A DNA stretch of 64,000 nucleotides from assembly GCF_000746025.2 (NCBI RefSeq), contig NZ_CP045798.1, positions 3,393,501-3,457,500 on the forward strand. The letters are read 5' to 3'. This DNA comes from Thermanaerosceptrum fracticalcis (GTDB taxonomy: Bacteria > Bacillota > Peptococcia > DRI-13). Below the pieces are notes generated by a model. It had not been told where the DNA came from. It made no database searches and saw only the letters and a program-made list of their open reading frames with translations. The translations under genes and the position numbers were made by a program. Positions 35,405-44,648 of the stretch are shown here, piece after piece; position 1 is the first letter of the stretch; every line of letters begins with the position of its first letter.

Positions 35405-35725
35405 TTGCTGAAAGTAGCGGTAGATGCTGTTCCGGGGGTACGCCGGGTAATGCTAAACGGCGAATTAGATATGGAAACAGTATCGCTTTTGCACGAGGTT
35501 GTTAGGGAAGGGGATGAACACACACTGGAACTTGACCTCTCGGGGTTGTCTTTTGTTGATTCAACTGGTCTGAAAGGTTTGCTGGACATCAACAACAACT
35601 GGCAGCAAAAAGGTGGCCAGTTGTTAATTTTACATCCGCAACCCGATGTAGCGGAAGTGATGCGGCTGGTAGGTCTGGACAGGCTCCTGGCACAAAACGG
35701 CGCTCTGGCTGGAGAAGAGAGGTAG
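35405..35725 (+). CDS. STAS-domain anti-sigma factor antagonist (1)
   Basis: 106-aa single STAS domain. The phosphorylatable serine is in FVDSTGLKGLL. TTG 35405 is preferred because AGAAGGTGA lies 7-8 nt upstream; ATG 35399 would be too close. It follows the kinase gene by 15 nt and precedes the phosphatase gene, the classic partner-switching order. Its binding partner is probably the upstream kinase. Confidence 0.88.
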   Translation: MLKVAVDAVPGVRRVMLNGELDMETVSLLHEVVREGDEHTLELDLSGLSFVDSTGLKGLLDINNNWQQKGGQLLILHPQPDVAEVMRLVGLDRLLAQNGALAGEER

Positions 35726-35732
35726 GAATGGG

Positions 35733-36458
35733 ATGAGAGAAGTGGTTGAAGAAAATGGGAAAATCCTAAGGGGCTACGGATTGGAAGGTAGTGGCTGCAG
35801 CCTGCCAGCCGGACAAGAGGGTGGAGATTTTTTTGAATTTATCTCCTGCAACGAAGGCAGCGTGTTTATCGTGATCGGGGATGTAATGGGTAAAGGATTC
35901 CAGGCGGCGCGGCAGATGGAAGCAATCCGCCAATTGGTCAGGGAGTGTATTAGGATCAACCCCCATCCCCTGGAAGTAGTGCGCCGGTTAAACAAGCTGG
36001 GAGGATATGAACTACGAAAATGTGGCTCTTTTGCCACCCTTTGCCTGTTGTGTTATGACGGAATAACTGGCCGCCTTACCTGCGTCAATGCAGGACACCA
36101 CCCCCCCCTCCTTCTATCTAATGGTCAAGTGAGGGTAGTACAGTGCTGGGGAGTCGCTATAGGCCTTTTGGAGGATTATCTTGGGTCAGGGGCAGAGGAA
36201 TTTTTTCTTGCCGACGGAGATGCGGTAGTGCTGTACACCGATGGACTAGTTGAAGCCTGCGGCCCTGGCGAACAGAGGTACGGACAAGAACGATTGAAGA
36301 GAGTAGTACGTTTGCAGAATGGCGCTGATGCTGAGTGCATGAAAGAAAACATTTTGGCTGATTTGGATACATTTACTCGCGGGATTTCTCAAAAGGATGA
36401 CGTGACCCTGGTTGTTATGAAAGTAACGCGAAAGGCGGGTGATATGGGTGGAGATTAG
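35733..36458 (+). CDS. SpoIIE/RsbU-type PP2C serine phosphatase
   Basis: 241-aa stand-alone phosphatase domain with all metal-binding aspartates: GGDFFEF, GDVMGKG, YTDGLVEA and DDVTLVV. It should dephosphorylate a STAS antagonist. No sensor domain is attached, so its input may be its expression level, which is riboswitch-controlled in this operon. Its stop overlaps the next STAS gene. Confidence 0.92.
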   Translation: MREVVEENGKILRGYGLEGSGCSLPAGQEGGDFFEFISCNEGSVFIVIGDVMGKGFQAARQMEAIRQLVRECIRINPHPLEVVRRLNKLGGYELRKCGSFATLCLLCYDGITGRLTCVNAGHHPPLLLSNGQVRVVQCWGVAIGLLEDYLGSGAEEFFLADGDAVVLYTDGLVEACGPGEQRYGQERLKRVVRLQNGADAECMKENILADLDTFTRGISQKDDVTLVVMKVTRKAGDMGGD

Positions 36459-36759
36459 AGTCCGGCAAGAGAAGGGGATGGCATCCCTGGAAGTTGAAGG
36501 TGAACTGGATTTTAGCAATGTGGAACTGTTGCAACGGGAAATTCAGCGCCTCCCGGAGGAAGTGGTGGAGGTAGATCTGCAAGGACTTCAGTTTATAGAC
36601 TCTTCAGGGGTGGGTATGCTTCTGAGCCAGGCCAGAATTTTCTACAAGCAGGGCCGCACCCTGAGAATTGTTCGCATACCCAGTCATATTCAAGAAGACC
36701 TGGAAGTGATAGGTTTTTTCCGAGTGCTTGAAGTACTAGAGACAAAGCCCAACGCTTAA
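36439..36759 (+). CDS. STAS-domain anti-sigma factor antagonist (2)
   Basis: 106-aa STAS domain from GTG 36439 (GTG 36448 is an alternative with better ribosome spacing). The phosphorylation site is FIDSSGVGMLL. The gene overlaps the phosphatase gene by 20 nt. Two different antagonists on either side of one phosphatase suggest either two kinases or a branched switch; only one kinase is encoded here. Confidence 0.88.
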   Translation: MIWVEIRVRQEKGMASLEVEGELDFSNVELLQREIQRLPEEVVEVDLQGLQFIDSSGVGMLLSQARIFYKQGRTLRIVRIPSHIQEDLEVIGFFRVLEVLETKPNA

Positions 36760-36776
36760 CAGGAGGTGAGGTTCTA

Positions 36777-38633
36777 ATGAAGGAAGAGGCTAATCAGGGC
36801 TCCCTAGCCATAACAGCGAGTGGAACCGATAATGCTTGTCCGGACGGGGAAGTGAACAGTTCGTATGCATTTATGAAAGAGGGGTGCCTTGTTGTCCAGT
36901 ACCAGCCGGAGGGACCCTACCCAGTGGTGATTCCTTGCCCGGGGGTAAGACTGATTGTGAACGGCCAGGAGCGCACTCAACCCACCCCCGTATCTATGCA
37001 GGATACGGTGCGGGTGGATGCGGTGAATGAACGAAGAGAAGGGGAATGGTCTGTTACCATTTCTTCTGATGGTTTACAAGCAATACTGCGGATTCGCCCA
37101 ACTGTAGTAATTCACCGGGAGGTGGCGGAACTCCCGGCTGCCAGTAAACTGCAACTGGCGGTAGTGGAGCGGGAAGAACGTCTTCCACCCCTTACATGGC
37201 ACGAATTATTGCAGGAGTTGTCCCGGCTGGGTATTAAATATGGGGTAGACTGGGAAGCATGCTCTCGTGGTGTTACATCCTGTGCTGAAGAGGAGGTGGT
37301 TATTGCCCGGGGAATCCCTGCGGAACCAGGAAAAGACGGCCGGGTGGAATTGCTTTTTCCTTCCGATTCCAAACTGCCTGTACTGGCAGAGGAAGAGGAA
37401 ACGGTGGATTTCCGAAAACGGTATGTTTTTACTTCGGTAGTGGAGGGGGAAATCTTAGCTGTCAAACACTTGCCGGGGCTGGGTCGTCCTGGTACCAGCG
37501 TTAAAGGAGAAGTAATTGTACCGCCCGCGCCCCGGGATTTTATCCTTTCTGCAGGTGAAGGAGCGGTGCTCACTAGGGATGGTGAACGGGCCGTAGCGGC
37601 CCGGGCTGGACGTCCTGTGGCTTTCCGCCAGGCCAACTTGGTGAGGGTAAGTGTATTACCTGAACTAGTACATACGGGTAATGTGGATCTTGCTTCCGGA
37701 AACATTTCCTTTAAAGGTGATGTGGTAATTGCCGGTAATGTGGAAGAAGGAATGACGGTAGAAGCGGGCGGAAATGTTAGGGTAGGTGGGTTAGTCTCTG
37801 GGGCGAGAATTCAAGCAACAGGATCTATCCTGATCAGGGGAAATATTCTGGCATCGGCAGTAACCGCAGGAGGAACTCCTGACTTTATGCAAGAAATCCT
37901 TCCACAGGTTCGCGCTTTAGCAATTGGTTTGCGAGAGATGATCATGGCTATCTATCAGCTACTTGGTCACCCAGCATTCAAACAAGGTGATCTCAAACGC
38001 GGTATCGGTCCTTTGTTAAGATTGCTGTTGGAGGGGAAGTTTCGGCATCTTCCTGCTGCTGCAGAAGTCTTCAAGAAGCAAGTTGAAACTCTTCCATCAG
38101 GATTAGCCGGTGAAGGCCTGGACGAGTTTATTAAGGAAGTCGAACGGGTAGTGGTTCACTCCCCTTTGATGGTACGTAACCTTCAGGAGGTAGAAAAACT
38201 AGCCCAACGAGCTTCGGAATGGGAACAAGCCTTTGTGTCTCCGCCGTCTGCGGAAAGTGATGTGGTAGTGTCAAATATCCTCAATTCCACCGTTATAGCA
38301 AGCGGTGATGTCAGGGTGGTGGGTGGCGGTTGTTATAATTCGCGAATTCATGCTGGTAAAAAAGTGACTGTAGCCGGGGTATTTCGCGGGGGTGAGATTC
38401 AGGCTGGGGAAGATGTGCATGTGGGAGAACTGGGATCCAGAGGCGGGTCTATTACTAAGGTGGTGGCTGGCCCAAGAGCTATGGTTACCGTAAAATACGC
38501 CTTTGAGAATGCTTTGGTATTGGTGGGTGGCCGGGTTTATCGTTTTGATAGGAAGGAAAAAGATGTCAGATTGTGGTTGGATAAAGAAGGGAATCTGAGA
38601 TCCTGCGTAATGTCAAGGGGACGGTTCTGTTAA
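36777..38633 (+). CDS. FapA/DUF342 family polymer-scaffold protein
   Basis: 618-aa protein with the DUF342 (FapA) layout: variable N-terminal half, then repeated beta-helix turns from about 290 (GNVDLASGNISFKGDVVIAG, GNVRVGGLVSGARIQA) interrupted by a helical insert, and a second set of turns near 500-580 (GDVRVVGGGCYNSRIHAGK). FapA proteins bind or organise envelope or flagellar components and influence sporulation kinases in some Firmicutes. AACAGGAGGTG precedes the ATG. It ends the riboswitch operon and is the probable structural output gene; no flagellar gene is adjacent. Confidence 0.85.
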   Translation: MKEEANQGSLAITASGTDNACPDGEVNSSYAFMKEGCLVVQYQPEGPYPVVIPCPGVRLIVNGQERTQPTPVSMQDTVRVDAVNERREGEWSVTISSDGLQAILRIRPTVVIHREVAELPAASKLQLAVVEREERLPPLTWHELLQELSRLGIKYGVDWEACSRGVTSCAEEEVVIARGIPAEPGKDGRVELLFPSDSKLPVLAEEEETVDFRKRYVFTSVVEGEILAVKHLPGLGRPGTSVKGEVIVPPAPRDFILSAGEGAVLTRDGERAVAARAGRPVAFRQANLVRVSVLPELVHTGNVDLASGNISFKGDVVIAGNVEEGMTVEAGGNVRVGGLVSGARIQATGSILIRGNILASAVTAGGTPDFMQEILPQVRALAIGLREMIMAIYQLLGHPAFKQGDLKRGIGPLLRLLLEGKFRHLPAAAEVFKKQVETLPSGLAGEGLDEFIKEVERVVVHSPLMVRNLQEVEKLAQRASEWEQAFVSPPSAESDVVVSNILNSTVIASGDVRVVGGGCYNSRIHAGKKVTVAGVFRGGEIQAGEDVHVGELGSRGGSITKVVAGPRAMVTVKYAFENALVLVGGRVYRFDRKEKDVRLWLDKEGNLRSCVMSRGRFC

Positions 38634-38854
38634 CACAATACATGAATAGAACTATCCCGTTATTATGCCCAAAAAGGGGTTATCTGACTTGTCTTCGGAA
38701 TTGAAGGAGCGTAAACTTGTAATATAGTGTTTTATGACTGGGAAAACTGTATATGTCTTTTCTGGAACCAGGCCTGAAGAAGCTCCTAAACATTCCTGCG
38801 GGGAAAAGGATAGAACTATTTTAAGTAATTAAAAGCGGGCAAGGCGTTAAAGGG

Positions 38855-38957
38855 AGTGTAATACATACTCCCGGACATACAGCGGGTTAGTTTCTGTCAT
38901 GCTTCACGGAGGTGAAGCGATTGTAGGAGACATTAATGGACAGATTCATAATTAAAG
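38855..38957 (+). pseudogene. Metallo-beta-lactamase-fold hydrolase fragment
   Basis: VIHTPGHTAG, the zinc-binding block of metallo-beta-lactamase-fold hydrolases, is followed one frame away by MLHGGEAIVGDINGQ. Only about 30 codons remain with a frameshift. The stretch 38634-38854 shows no gene. Confidence 0.6.
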
Positions 38958-39066
38958 GCCGACAATGCGGTAATAGGTCAGCTTGGCCTCGTACGCGGGA
39001 AAAGATTTTTGTACCTGTTCGACTTTGGCGACGAGTGGAAGTTTGATGTGCAGGATTAAAGTTGGT
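38957..39066 (+). pseudogene. pRiA4b ORF-3-like fragment, copy A
   Basis: Nearly identical to 55612-55706 plus the tail at 55794: DNAVIGQLGLVRGK, FLYLFDFGDEWKFDV, then an internal deletion and a stop. The family (pRiA4b ORF-3 / IS1096 passenger-like) is common beside mobile elements. Only the middle third survives. Confidence 0.7.
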
Positions 39067-39099
39067 CAAGCGTTACTAATTATAACCATATAACACAAT

Positions 39100-39145
39100 A
39101 AAACGTGGGTATTAGATTGATTGTTTACCCACGTTTTATATTTGA
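39100..39145 (+). terminator. Bidirectional terminator-like hairpin
   Basis: AAAACGTGGGTA (39100-39111) pairs with TACCCACGTTTT (39126-39137), with A/T tracts on both sides, so it could end transcription in either direction. Confidence 0.65.
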
Positions 39146-39284
39146 CATTCCTTCCTTCTCGGCTTTCTCGCGTTTATGTTTGACCTCAACTTTGACAGCA
39201 TAAAAAAACAAAACCGCGCCACCACTGGTTTTGAAGGACACGGCAAATAGGTGTACTACTACACCTGTAATTAACTGGATAATT

Positions 39285-39600
39285 CTATAACATGAGCCGG
39301 TATTTGTTTACCCACAATTTTAAAAGCCAGGCGGCAGCCAATCCCCGTATTTCCGTACGTACCAGATACTTCTTCTTAGCTATTTCCAGCTGAACTACAG
39401 CTACCCGGGCAAGTTCCTTTATAATATCGTAATAACTGGTTTTTGGTTCTTTTTCCCTTAGCACTTTGCGAAAAAGGGTCTGTAAATAAACGCCAGAAAA
39501 CATACCATAATATGACCCCTGATGCGTTATTCGTTCCAATAATACATGGGTCTTAATTCCAAATTAGTCTTGATTTTACGGAAGACATGTTCAACTTGCT
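39285..39600 (-). pseudogene. IS1634-like transposase C-terminal relic
   Basis: Read on the minus strand, one frame gives VEHVFRKIKTNLELRPMYYW and then RIRGHIMVCFLAF, the conserved Y-R-E-like block of IS1634 family transposases. After a frameshift the other frame continues IIKELARVAVVQLE and YLVRTEIRGLAAAWLLKL to the stop at 39285. The DDE catalytic front is missing. No terminal inverted repeats were seen in 39146-39823. Confidence 0.6.
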
Positions 39601-39823
39601 AAAAAATCAAGGGCACGATAAATGTTTTTTACTCCGATATGCATAAATAGCGGTGTAAGAGTAAGAATAAATATTCAGCAAGGGCGATACGAAACTTTTA
39701 GACCAGATACATTATCGCCGCTGCTATCTGTAAATGCGTTTCTTCTAAAATTCGCTGGATATTCGCAGCCGGCATAATGGTGGCTGAAGAAAATCCAGGT
39801 TAGGTTCAGGGGAAGTGAAACCG

Positions 39824-40927
39824 ATGCGGGAGGAAGGAAAAATTTCAGCCTACCAGGCTATGGTATATCAGGTGAGCATTGTTTTGGCTACAGCCATCTT
39901 GTTCGTCCCGGCTATTACAACAAAGCATGCAAAGCAGGATGCCTGGCTATCCGTAATCATAGCCTGTTTTTTTGGTAGTCTTCAGGTTTATACAGCCGTC
40001 AGCCTGGCCCGGCGTTTTCCGAATGCGTCGGTTGTGCAGTATGCACCACTCATTCTCGGTAAGGTGCCGGGCAAGGTGGTGGGATTTGTTTATCTCTTCT
40101 ATTTCTTCTACGTTGGTTATTTCATATTGCAAGAATTTGCCGCCCTGATGTCCTCCTCCTATATGCCGCGTACGCCTTCTGTTGTTTTTATGCTTGTTCT
40201 TTCTCTGCTTGCTGCTTATGCGGCTTATGGCGGGCTTGAGGTGATCTGCCGAACGAGTTCTATTGTTTTGACGGTTGCAATGGCAACGCTGGTATTAACA
40301 GAAGCCTTAATTGTCAAAGATATTAAAATATGGAACTTCTTACCTGTTCTGGAGAACGGGTTTAACCCAGTATTACTGGGAGCAATTTCACCAGGTGCAT
40401 GGTTTGGGGAAACCGCCGTGATCCTGATGCTCTACCCATTTATAAATAATAAAGAAAAAGTGGTTAAGACCAGCCTCCTGGCCATTCTAACCCTTTTTAT
40501 AGCCATGGAGGTGGTAGTTACCGGAGCAATTGGACTACTCGGCCCGACGGAAACAGCCTCTTTTCTTTTCCCCACCTTCAATATGGCCCGTCGGATTAAA
40601 TTAGAGGCGCTACCGTTTTTGGAACGGCTGGATGCTCTTTTCATGATGGTCTGGGTGGCGGCTATGCTGATTAAGTTAACCACTTTCTTTTTCGCCGGGG
40701 TGCTTGCCCTGTCGCAGTGGCTCAACGTCAAAGACTATCGTCCGTTAATCTTACCCTCCATGGCCATAATGATGGCGCTGGCGGTACAGGCATGGAAGAA
40801 TATTACCGAGTTATTCGCTTTTTCCGGAGAAGTATTCCCCATAACCATTATCTTTGTCAATTTTATAATCACCATTTTTCTTTTAATCATCGCCGGCATT
40901 CGCAATATTTCCACCAGGAAAACATGA
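39824..40927 (+). CDS. gerAB: Spore germination permease, GerAB family
   Basis: 367-aa polytopic (about ten helices) APC-fold protein of the GerAB/GerKB family, the ligand-binding subunit of a nutrient germinant receptor in the spore inner membrane. It starts EGKISAYQAMVYQVSIVLAT, typical of the family. ATG 39824 has AGGGGA at a suitable distance; GTG 39815 is an alternative. Next come GerAA and GerAC; together a complete receptor. Confidence 0.93.
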   Translation: MREEGKISAYQAMVYQVSIVLATAILFVPAITTKHAKQDAWLSVIIACFFGSLQVYTAVSLARRFPNASVVQYAPLILGKVPGKVVGFVYLFYFFYVGYFILQEFAALMSSSYMPRTPSVVFMLVLSLLAAYAAYGGLEVICRTSSIVLTVAMATLVLTEALIVKDIKIWNFLPVLENGFNPVLLGAISPGAWFGETAVILMLYPFINNKEKVVKTSLLAILTLFIAMEVVVTGAIGLLGPTETASFLFPTFNMARRIKLEALPFLERLDALFMMVWVAAMLIKLTTFFFAGVLALSQWLNVKDYRPLILPSMAIMMALAVQAWKNITELFAFSGEVFPITIIFVNFIITIFLLIIAGIRNISTRKT

Positions 40928-40970
40928 CCATTACTTGTGGCACTATAATAAAAAGGAAGGTGTTTTTTCT

Positions 40971-42620
40971 GTGCGAAAGCGTATTGTAAAAAAGCTGCAC
41001 CATTTGATCGGGAATTATGCATGTAAGACCACAGGAAAAAACACCTGCCCGGATGACATGGACTGGCTTCATCAAACTACTGTGGAAAAGTACGATCTGG
41101 AGCGTATTCCCATCGAGGCGGACCTGGCGACCAACATTAAGCGCCTGAAGGAAATATCCGGTGTTTGTCCTGATTTTATTATCCGGCAGTTTGAAATAGG
41201 AGGCGGCATCGCGGAAGCAGCGGTAATTTTCCTGGAGGGTATGGTAGAACGGGTGCTTTTAAACGAAAACCTGCTCAAACCATTAATGATCTATTACAGG
41301 CCACTTAAATCAGCGCAGGGTTCCTTCCTGGAGCAAATTTTACGTGTTGCCCTTCCCGTGGACGTGGTCAGAAAGTGCGTCAACCTGCACGACGTAATGG
41401 ATCATGTTCTGGAAGGCTCTGTTGTTCTTTTAGTGGATGGTGAATCAAGGGGCCTGGCGCTGGAAGCCGCCGGGTTTAAAACCCGTGTTCCGGAAGAACC
41501 GATGACAGAAGCGGTGGTACGGGGGTCTCGTGAGGGATTTACCGAAGCTATACATACCAATATTACCCTTCTGCGACGGCGGCTCAAGACGCCAAACCTG
41601 ATACTGGAAAACATGGTCCTCGGCCGGATCAGCCACTCGCAGGTTGTGGTGGGATACGTCAGGGGCCTGGCTGCGCCGGAACTGGTTGCCGAAGTCAGGG
41701 AGAGGCTTCAGCGTATCGATATCGACGGTATTCTTGAATCAAATTACCTGGAGGAAATGCTGCGGGATCATCCTCTTTCCTTTTTCCCGCAGGCCATTAC
41801 TACCGAACGGCCGGACCGGGTGGCAGCCAACCTGCTTGAAGGACGGGTAGCCATACTCACTGAAAACACACCTCATGTCCTCATTTTGCCAGGTGAATTT
41901 GTAGCCCACATGCAGAGCCCGGAGGATTTTTACCACCACTTTGTCCTGGGCGTTTCTATTCGCCTTTTGCGCTGGAGCGCTTTCGCCGTTTCCCTTCTCC
42001 TCCCGTCCGTGTATGTGGCTGTGACCACCTTCCATCAGGAAATGATTCCCACCAGGCTTCTTTTAAGCATCGTTGCCGCACGTGAGGGAGTACCTTTCCC
42101 TGCCGTGGTGGAAGCACTGGTGATGGAAATTGCCTTCGAAATTTTAAGGGAAGCCGGTGTGCGTCTGCCCCGGGCGGTAGGTCAGGCAGTAAGCATTGTC
42201 GGGGCGCTGGTAATTGGTGAAGCAGCGGTAATGGCAGGTGTAGTATCGCCGCTGATGGTAATTGTGGTGGCCTTAACAGGGATTTCCTCCTTTCTCTCAC
42301 CTTCCTTTGATCTGGCCATTTCCATCCGCATTTTGCGCTTTCCAATGATGTTCCTGGCCGGCTTGCTAGGCCTTTTCGGCGTGGCCGCGGGAGTGCTTGC
42401 CATCTTGATCCATTTCGCCGGGATGCGTTCCTTTGGATTACCGTACCTGGCCGGATTAACCCCTTTTCACCCTGACGACTGGAAAGATGTTTTTATCAGA
42501 GCGCCGATATGGATGATGCGCAGGCGGCCCACAGAACTTTCCAAAAGCAACCGGAAACGGCAGGTGCCCGGTCTTAAGCCTGAACCGCCAGACCGGCACC
42601 CGCAGGGGGGAACAACATGA
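40971..42620 (+). CDS. gerAA: Spore germination receptor subunit GerAA family
   Basis: 549-aa GerA-type subunit. A soluble N-terminal domain (about 1-300) is followed by four to five membrane helices (FAVSLLLPSVYVAVTTFHQE; GQAVSIVGALVIGEAAV; the conserved PRAVG and FLSPSFDL). GTG 40971 with AAAAGGAAGG 10 nt upstream is preferred to the earlier in-frame start at 40935. The stop overlaps gerAC by 4 nt (ATGA). Confidence 0.95.
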   Translation: MRKRIVKKLHHLIGNYACKTTGKNTCPDDMDWLHQTTVEKYDLERIPIEADLATNIKRLKEISGVCPDFIIRQFEIGGGIAEAAVIFLEGMVERVLLNENLLKPLMIYYRPLKSAQGSFLEQILRVALPVDVVRKCVNLHDVMDHVLEGSVVLLVDGESRGLALEAAGFKTRVPEEPMTEAVVRGSREGFTEAIHTNITLLRRRLKTPNLILENMVLGRISHSQVVVGYVRGLAAPELVAEVRERLQRIDIDGILESNYLEEMLRDHPLSFFPQAITTERPDRVAANLLEGRVAILTENTPHVLILPGEFVAHMQSPEDFYHHFVLGVSIRLLRWSAFAVSLLLPSVYVAVTTFHQEMIPTRLLLSIVAAREGVPFPAVVEALVMEIAFEILREAGVRLPRAVGQAVSIVGALVIGEAAVMAGVVSPLMVIVVALTGISSFLSPSFDLAISIRILRFPMMFLAGLLGLFGVAAGVLAILIHFAGMRSFGLPYLAGLTPFHPDDWKDVFIRAPIWMMRRRPTELSKSNRKRQVPGLKPEPPDRHPQGGTT

Positions 42621-43831
42621 AATGCCGCATCAGGTTGATTATACTGGTTTTACTTATTTGCTTAACCGCCGGTTGCTGGGACATGCGGGAAGTAGAGGTT
42701 CTCGGTTATGTTATGGCTATGGCCATCGATAGGGGCCCTCAGGAGCAAATCCGGATCATTGCCCAGGTACCTAATCCGCGTGTACTTGGAGGTGGAGAGC
42801 GGGGAGGAGTTACACCCGGGGCCAGTATTGCTGCCAAGCCTTACCGCAACTATGAGGGAACCGGCCCCACCGTTTTTGATGCACTGCGGGAGATTTCCCA
42901 TGAATCATCCCGGCGGCTGTTTTTTGCCCAGAATCGTACCCTTATCTTCAGTAAAACAATGGCTGAAAAAGGTGTGTATGATGTACTCGACTTTTTAAAA
43001 CGCAGCGTAGAGATCCGGCGTGGTTTAACAATGGTCTTCGTTGCCCGCGGAGAACCGGTAAAAATACTTGATACTCCTAACCCCCATGCTATTTTACCGG
43101 CGCTCCGTATAGATGACATCGTACGCTGGCGAGGACAAACTTCCAGGTTTGCACCTGTTCCTCTATCACGGTTTCTGGAAGCTCTTAGCCTGGAAGGACA
43201 GGAACCTTATGCAGGTGTAATCGAAGTGGCTTCTAACCCTACGGCACAAGTCAAGGAGGGTGAAAAGGCAGCTCCCGAACCGTCCTCAACCATCCGGCTT
43301 ACCGGGGCCGCCCTCTTCCGCAATGACCGTATGGTGGGGTTTCTCGATGAAACCGAAACTCGCGGACTTTTGTGGGTACTCAACGAGGTAAGAGGAGGGC
43401 AAATTGTTTTCCCTTGCCCCGGCCAGGAGGGTAAAAAGGTTACCATAGAAATTATACGTGCCAATGCTAAGATTGAACCGGAAATAACAGAAGATGGAAT
43501 TATTATGACGGTAAAAATCCAGGAAGAAGGTAACCTTGTTGAAGTGGAAGGCCCCCTTGATGTCTCTAAACCGGAAGTAATTAAAGAACTGGACCGTTTG
43601 CACGCTGCAGCTATCGGTAATGAAGTAAAGACTGCCGTGTACAAAGCACAGGAATTGGGCTCCGATGCCTTCGGTTTCGGAGAAGCGTTTCGACGTAAAT
43701 TCCCCCGGGAATGGAAGAAAATTAAGAAAGACTGGCCGGAAATTTTTCCGGGCATAGAGGTACGTGTCCAGGTAGTTGCCCACATTCGACGTATAGGAAT
43801 GGTTGGCAAGCCACCGCTTTTGACTCATTAA
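42617..43831 (+). CDS. gerAC: Spore germination lipoprotein GerAC family
   Basis: 404-aa Ger(x)C family lipoprotein with signal peptide ending LTAGCWD, lipidated at the Cys, the third germinant receptor subunit on the outer face of the inner membrane. VMAMAIDRG and the C-terminal FGFGEAFRRKFPREWKKI block are typical. Translationally coupled to gerAA. Confidence 0.95.
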   Translation: MKCRIRLIILVLLICLTAGCWDMREVEVLGYVMAMAIDRGPQEQIRIIAQVPNPRVLGGGERGGVTPGASIAAKPYRNYEGTGPTVFDALREISHESSRRLFFAQNRTLIFSKTMAEKGVYDVLDFLKRSVEIRRGLTMVFVARGEPVKILDTPNPHAILPALRIDDIVRWRGQTSRFAPVPLSRFLEALSLEGQEPYAGVIEVASNPTAQVKEGEKAAPEPSSTIRLTGAALFRNDRMVGFLDETETRGLLWVLNEVRGGQIVFPCPGQEGKKVTIEIIRANAKIEPEITEDGIIMTVKIQEEGNLVEVEGPLDVSKPEVIKELDRLHAAAIGNEVKTAVYKAQELGSDAFGFGEAFRRKFPREWKKIKKDWPEIFPGIEVRVQVVAHIRRIGMVGKPPLLTH

Positions 43832-43877
43832 ATAATTGCATTTTAAACTCAAGCCCTTTGAGACAGGATGGTTGATA

Positions 43878-44117
43878 ATGCTGTTAGATGTTTTGCTGAT
43901 TTTAACCGGCTTTGCGGTTATCGTCGCCATAGAGCTACCCCGGTTAATTAAACAAAAAATTTACCGCGAAATAGTAATTTTCTTTGTTTTGATTGCCATT
44001 GGAATCACTTTAAGTCTGGGCCAAGTTTTGCAACTGCCCATACCGAACATTACAAAGGGCATTGAAACAGTTACTCGCCCGATATTTAAGACCGTGGAAA
44101 GAATCCTTTCACCATGA
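43878..44117 (+). CDS. Small membrane protein of the ger operon
   Basis: About 79-aa protein with two hydrophobic helices (LLDVLLILTGFAVIVAIELP and IVIFFVLIAIGITLSLG) and a basic C-terminus. ATG 43878 with AGGATGG upstream is preferred; the frame can extend to TTG 43836. Small two-helix proteins often follow gerABC and may be receptor accessory subunits (compare GerD-independent small subunits), but the function is unknown. Confidence 0.75.
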   Translation: MLLDVLLILTGFAVIVAIELPRLIKQKIYREIVIFFVLIAIGITLSLGQVLQLPIPNITKGIETVTRPIFKTVERILSP

Positions 44118-44467
44118 ATAAAAACCAGTTTTCTTCTACGACCCTCCACAAATTCAGTAATGCATTAACAAATTTTTCCTTAACAGGCATGGCTTTTTAG
44201 AACGTAATTACCTATGTCGGTTCTTTTTTTCTCAATTATAGAACCTATCGGGTTCATTGCATAAAATTTAAGACAATCAATTCCAGGTAAATACTGGCAT
44301 GTCATTGAATATGACATCTTGGATTATCAGTTGACGAATTTAAGAAAAAATATCTAAGAAAAACGGATAAAGGAGGGTTATAAGTACAAAAGGCACTGTC
44401 CTTTCCCGGATGAGTTTGAAGCATATAAACGTGAGATGTTTACTTATTGGAAATAAATCAGACATTA

Positions 44468-44500
44468 CGTCAAGCTAATCAGTTTGGCGATTTTTTGTTA
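44468..44500 (+). terminator. Intrinsic terminator upstream of the two-component genes
   Basis: CGTCAAGC and GTTTGGCG form an 8-bp stem with G-U pairs around a TAATCA loop, followed by ATTTTTTG. In 44118-44648 no complete gene is seen. A frame at about 44376-44450 reads YKRHCPFPDEFEAYKREMF to a stop without a start codon and may be a gene remnant. Confidence 0.55.
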
Positions 44501-44648
44501 GTTTAACAGGAAATCCAGAAGCTTATATAGAAGTAAAAATATAAATGCAAAAAAACATAAAAGGCGGGTTGAGACCCCTTGAGCCGTGAGCTTTATCTAC
44601 GTGAAACTGCGGCATAATAAACCGCAACGAGAAGGCACGGGATGCTAT

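Noticed and set aside
37112-37705. 197-codon minus-strand ORF inside the FapA gene
   Set aside because: Low-complexity Ser/Thr/Arg-rich translation typical of a shadow frame opposite GC-rich coding DNA.
43207-43809. 200-codon and 214-codon minus-strand ORFs opposite gerAC
   Set aside because: They overlap each other in different frames, with no family resemblance; the plus strand holds an intact lipoprotein gene.
44280-44300. Sigma-54-like TGGCATGTCATTGAAT upstream of the CitA-type kinase
   Set aside because: The -12 part reads TTGA instead of TTGC and the spacing is wrong.
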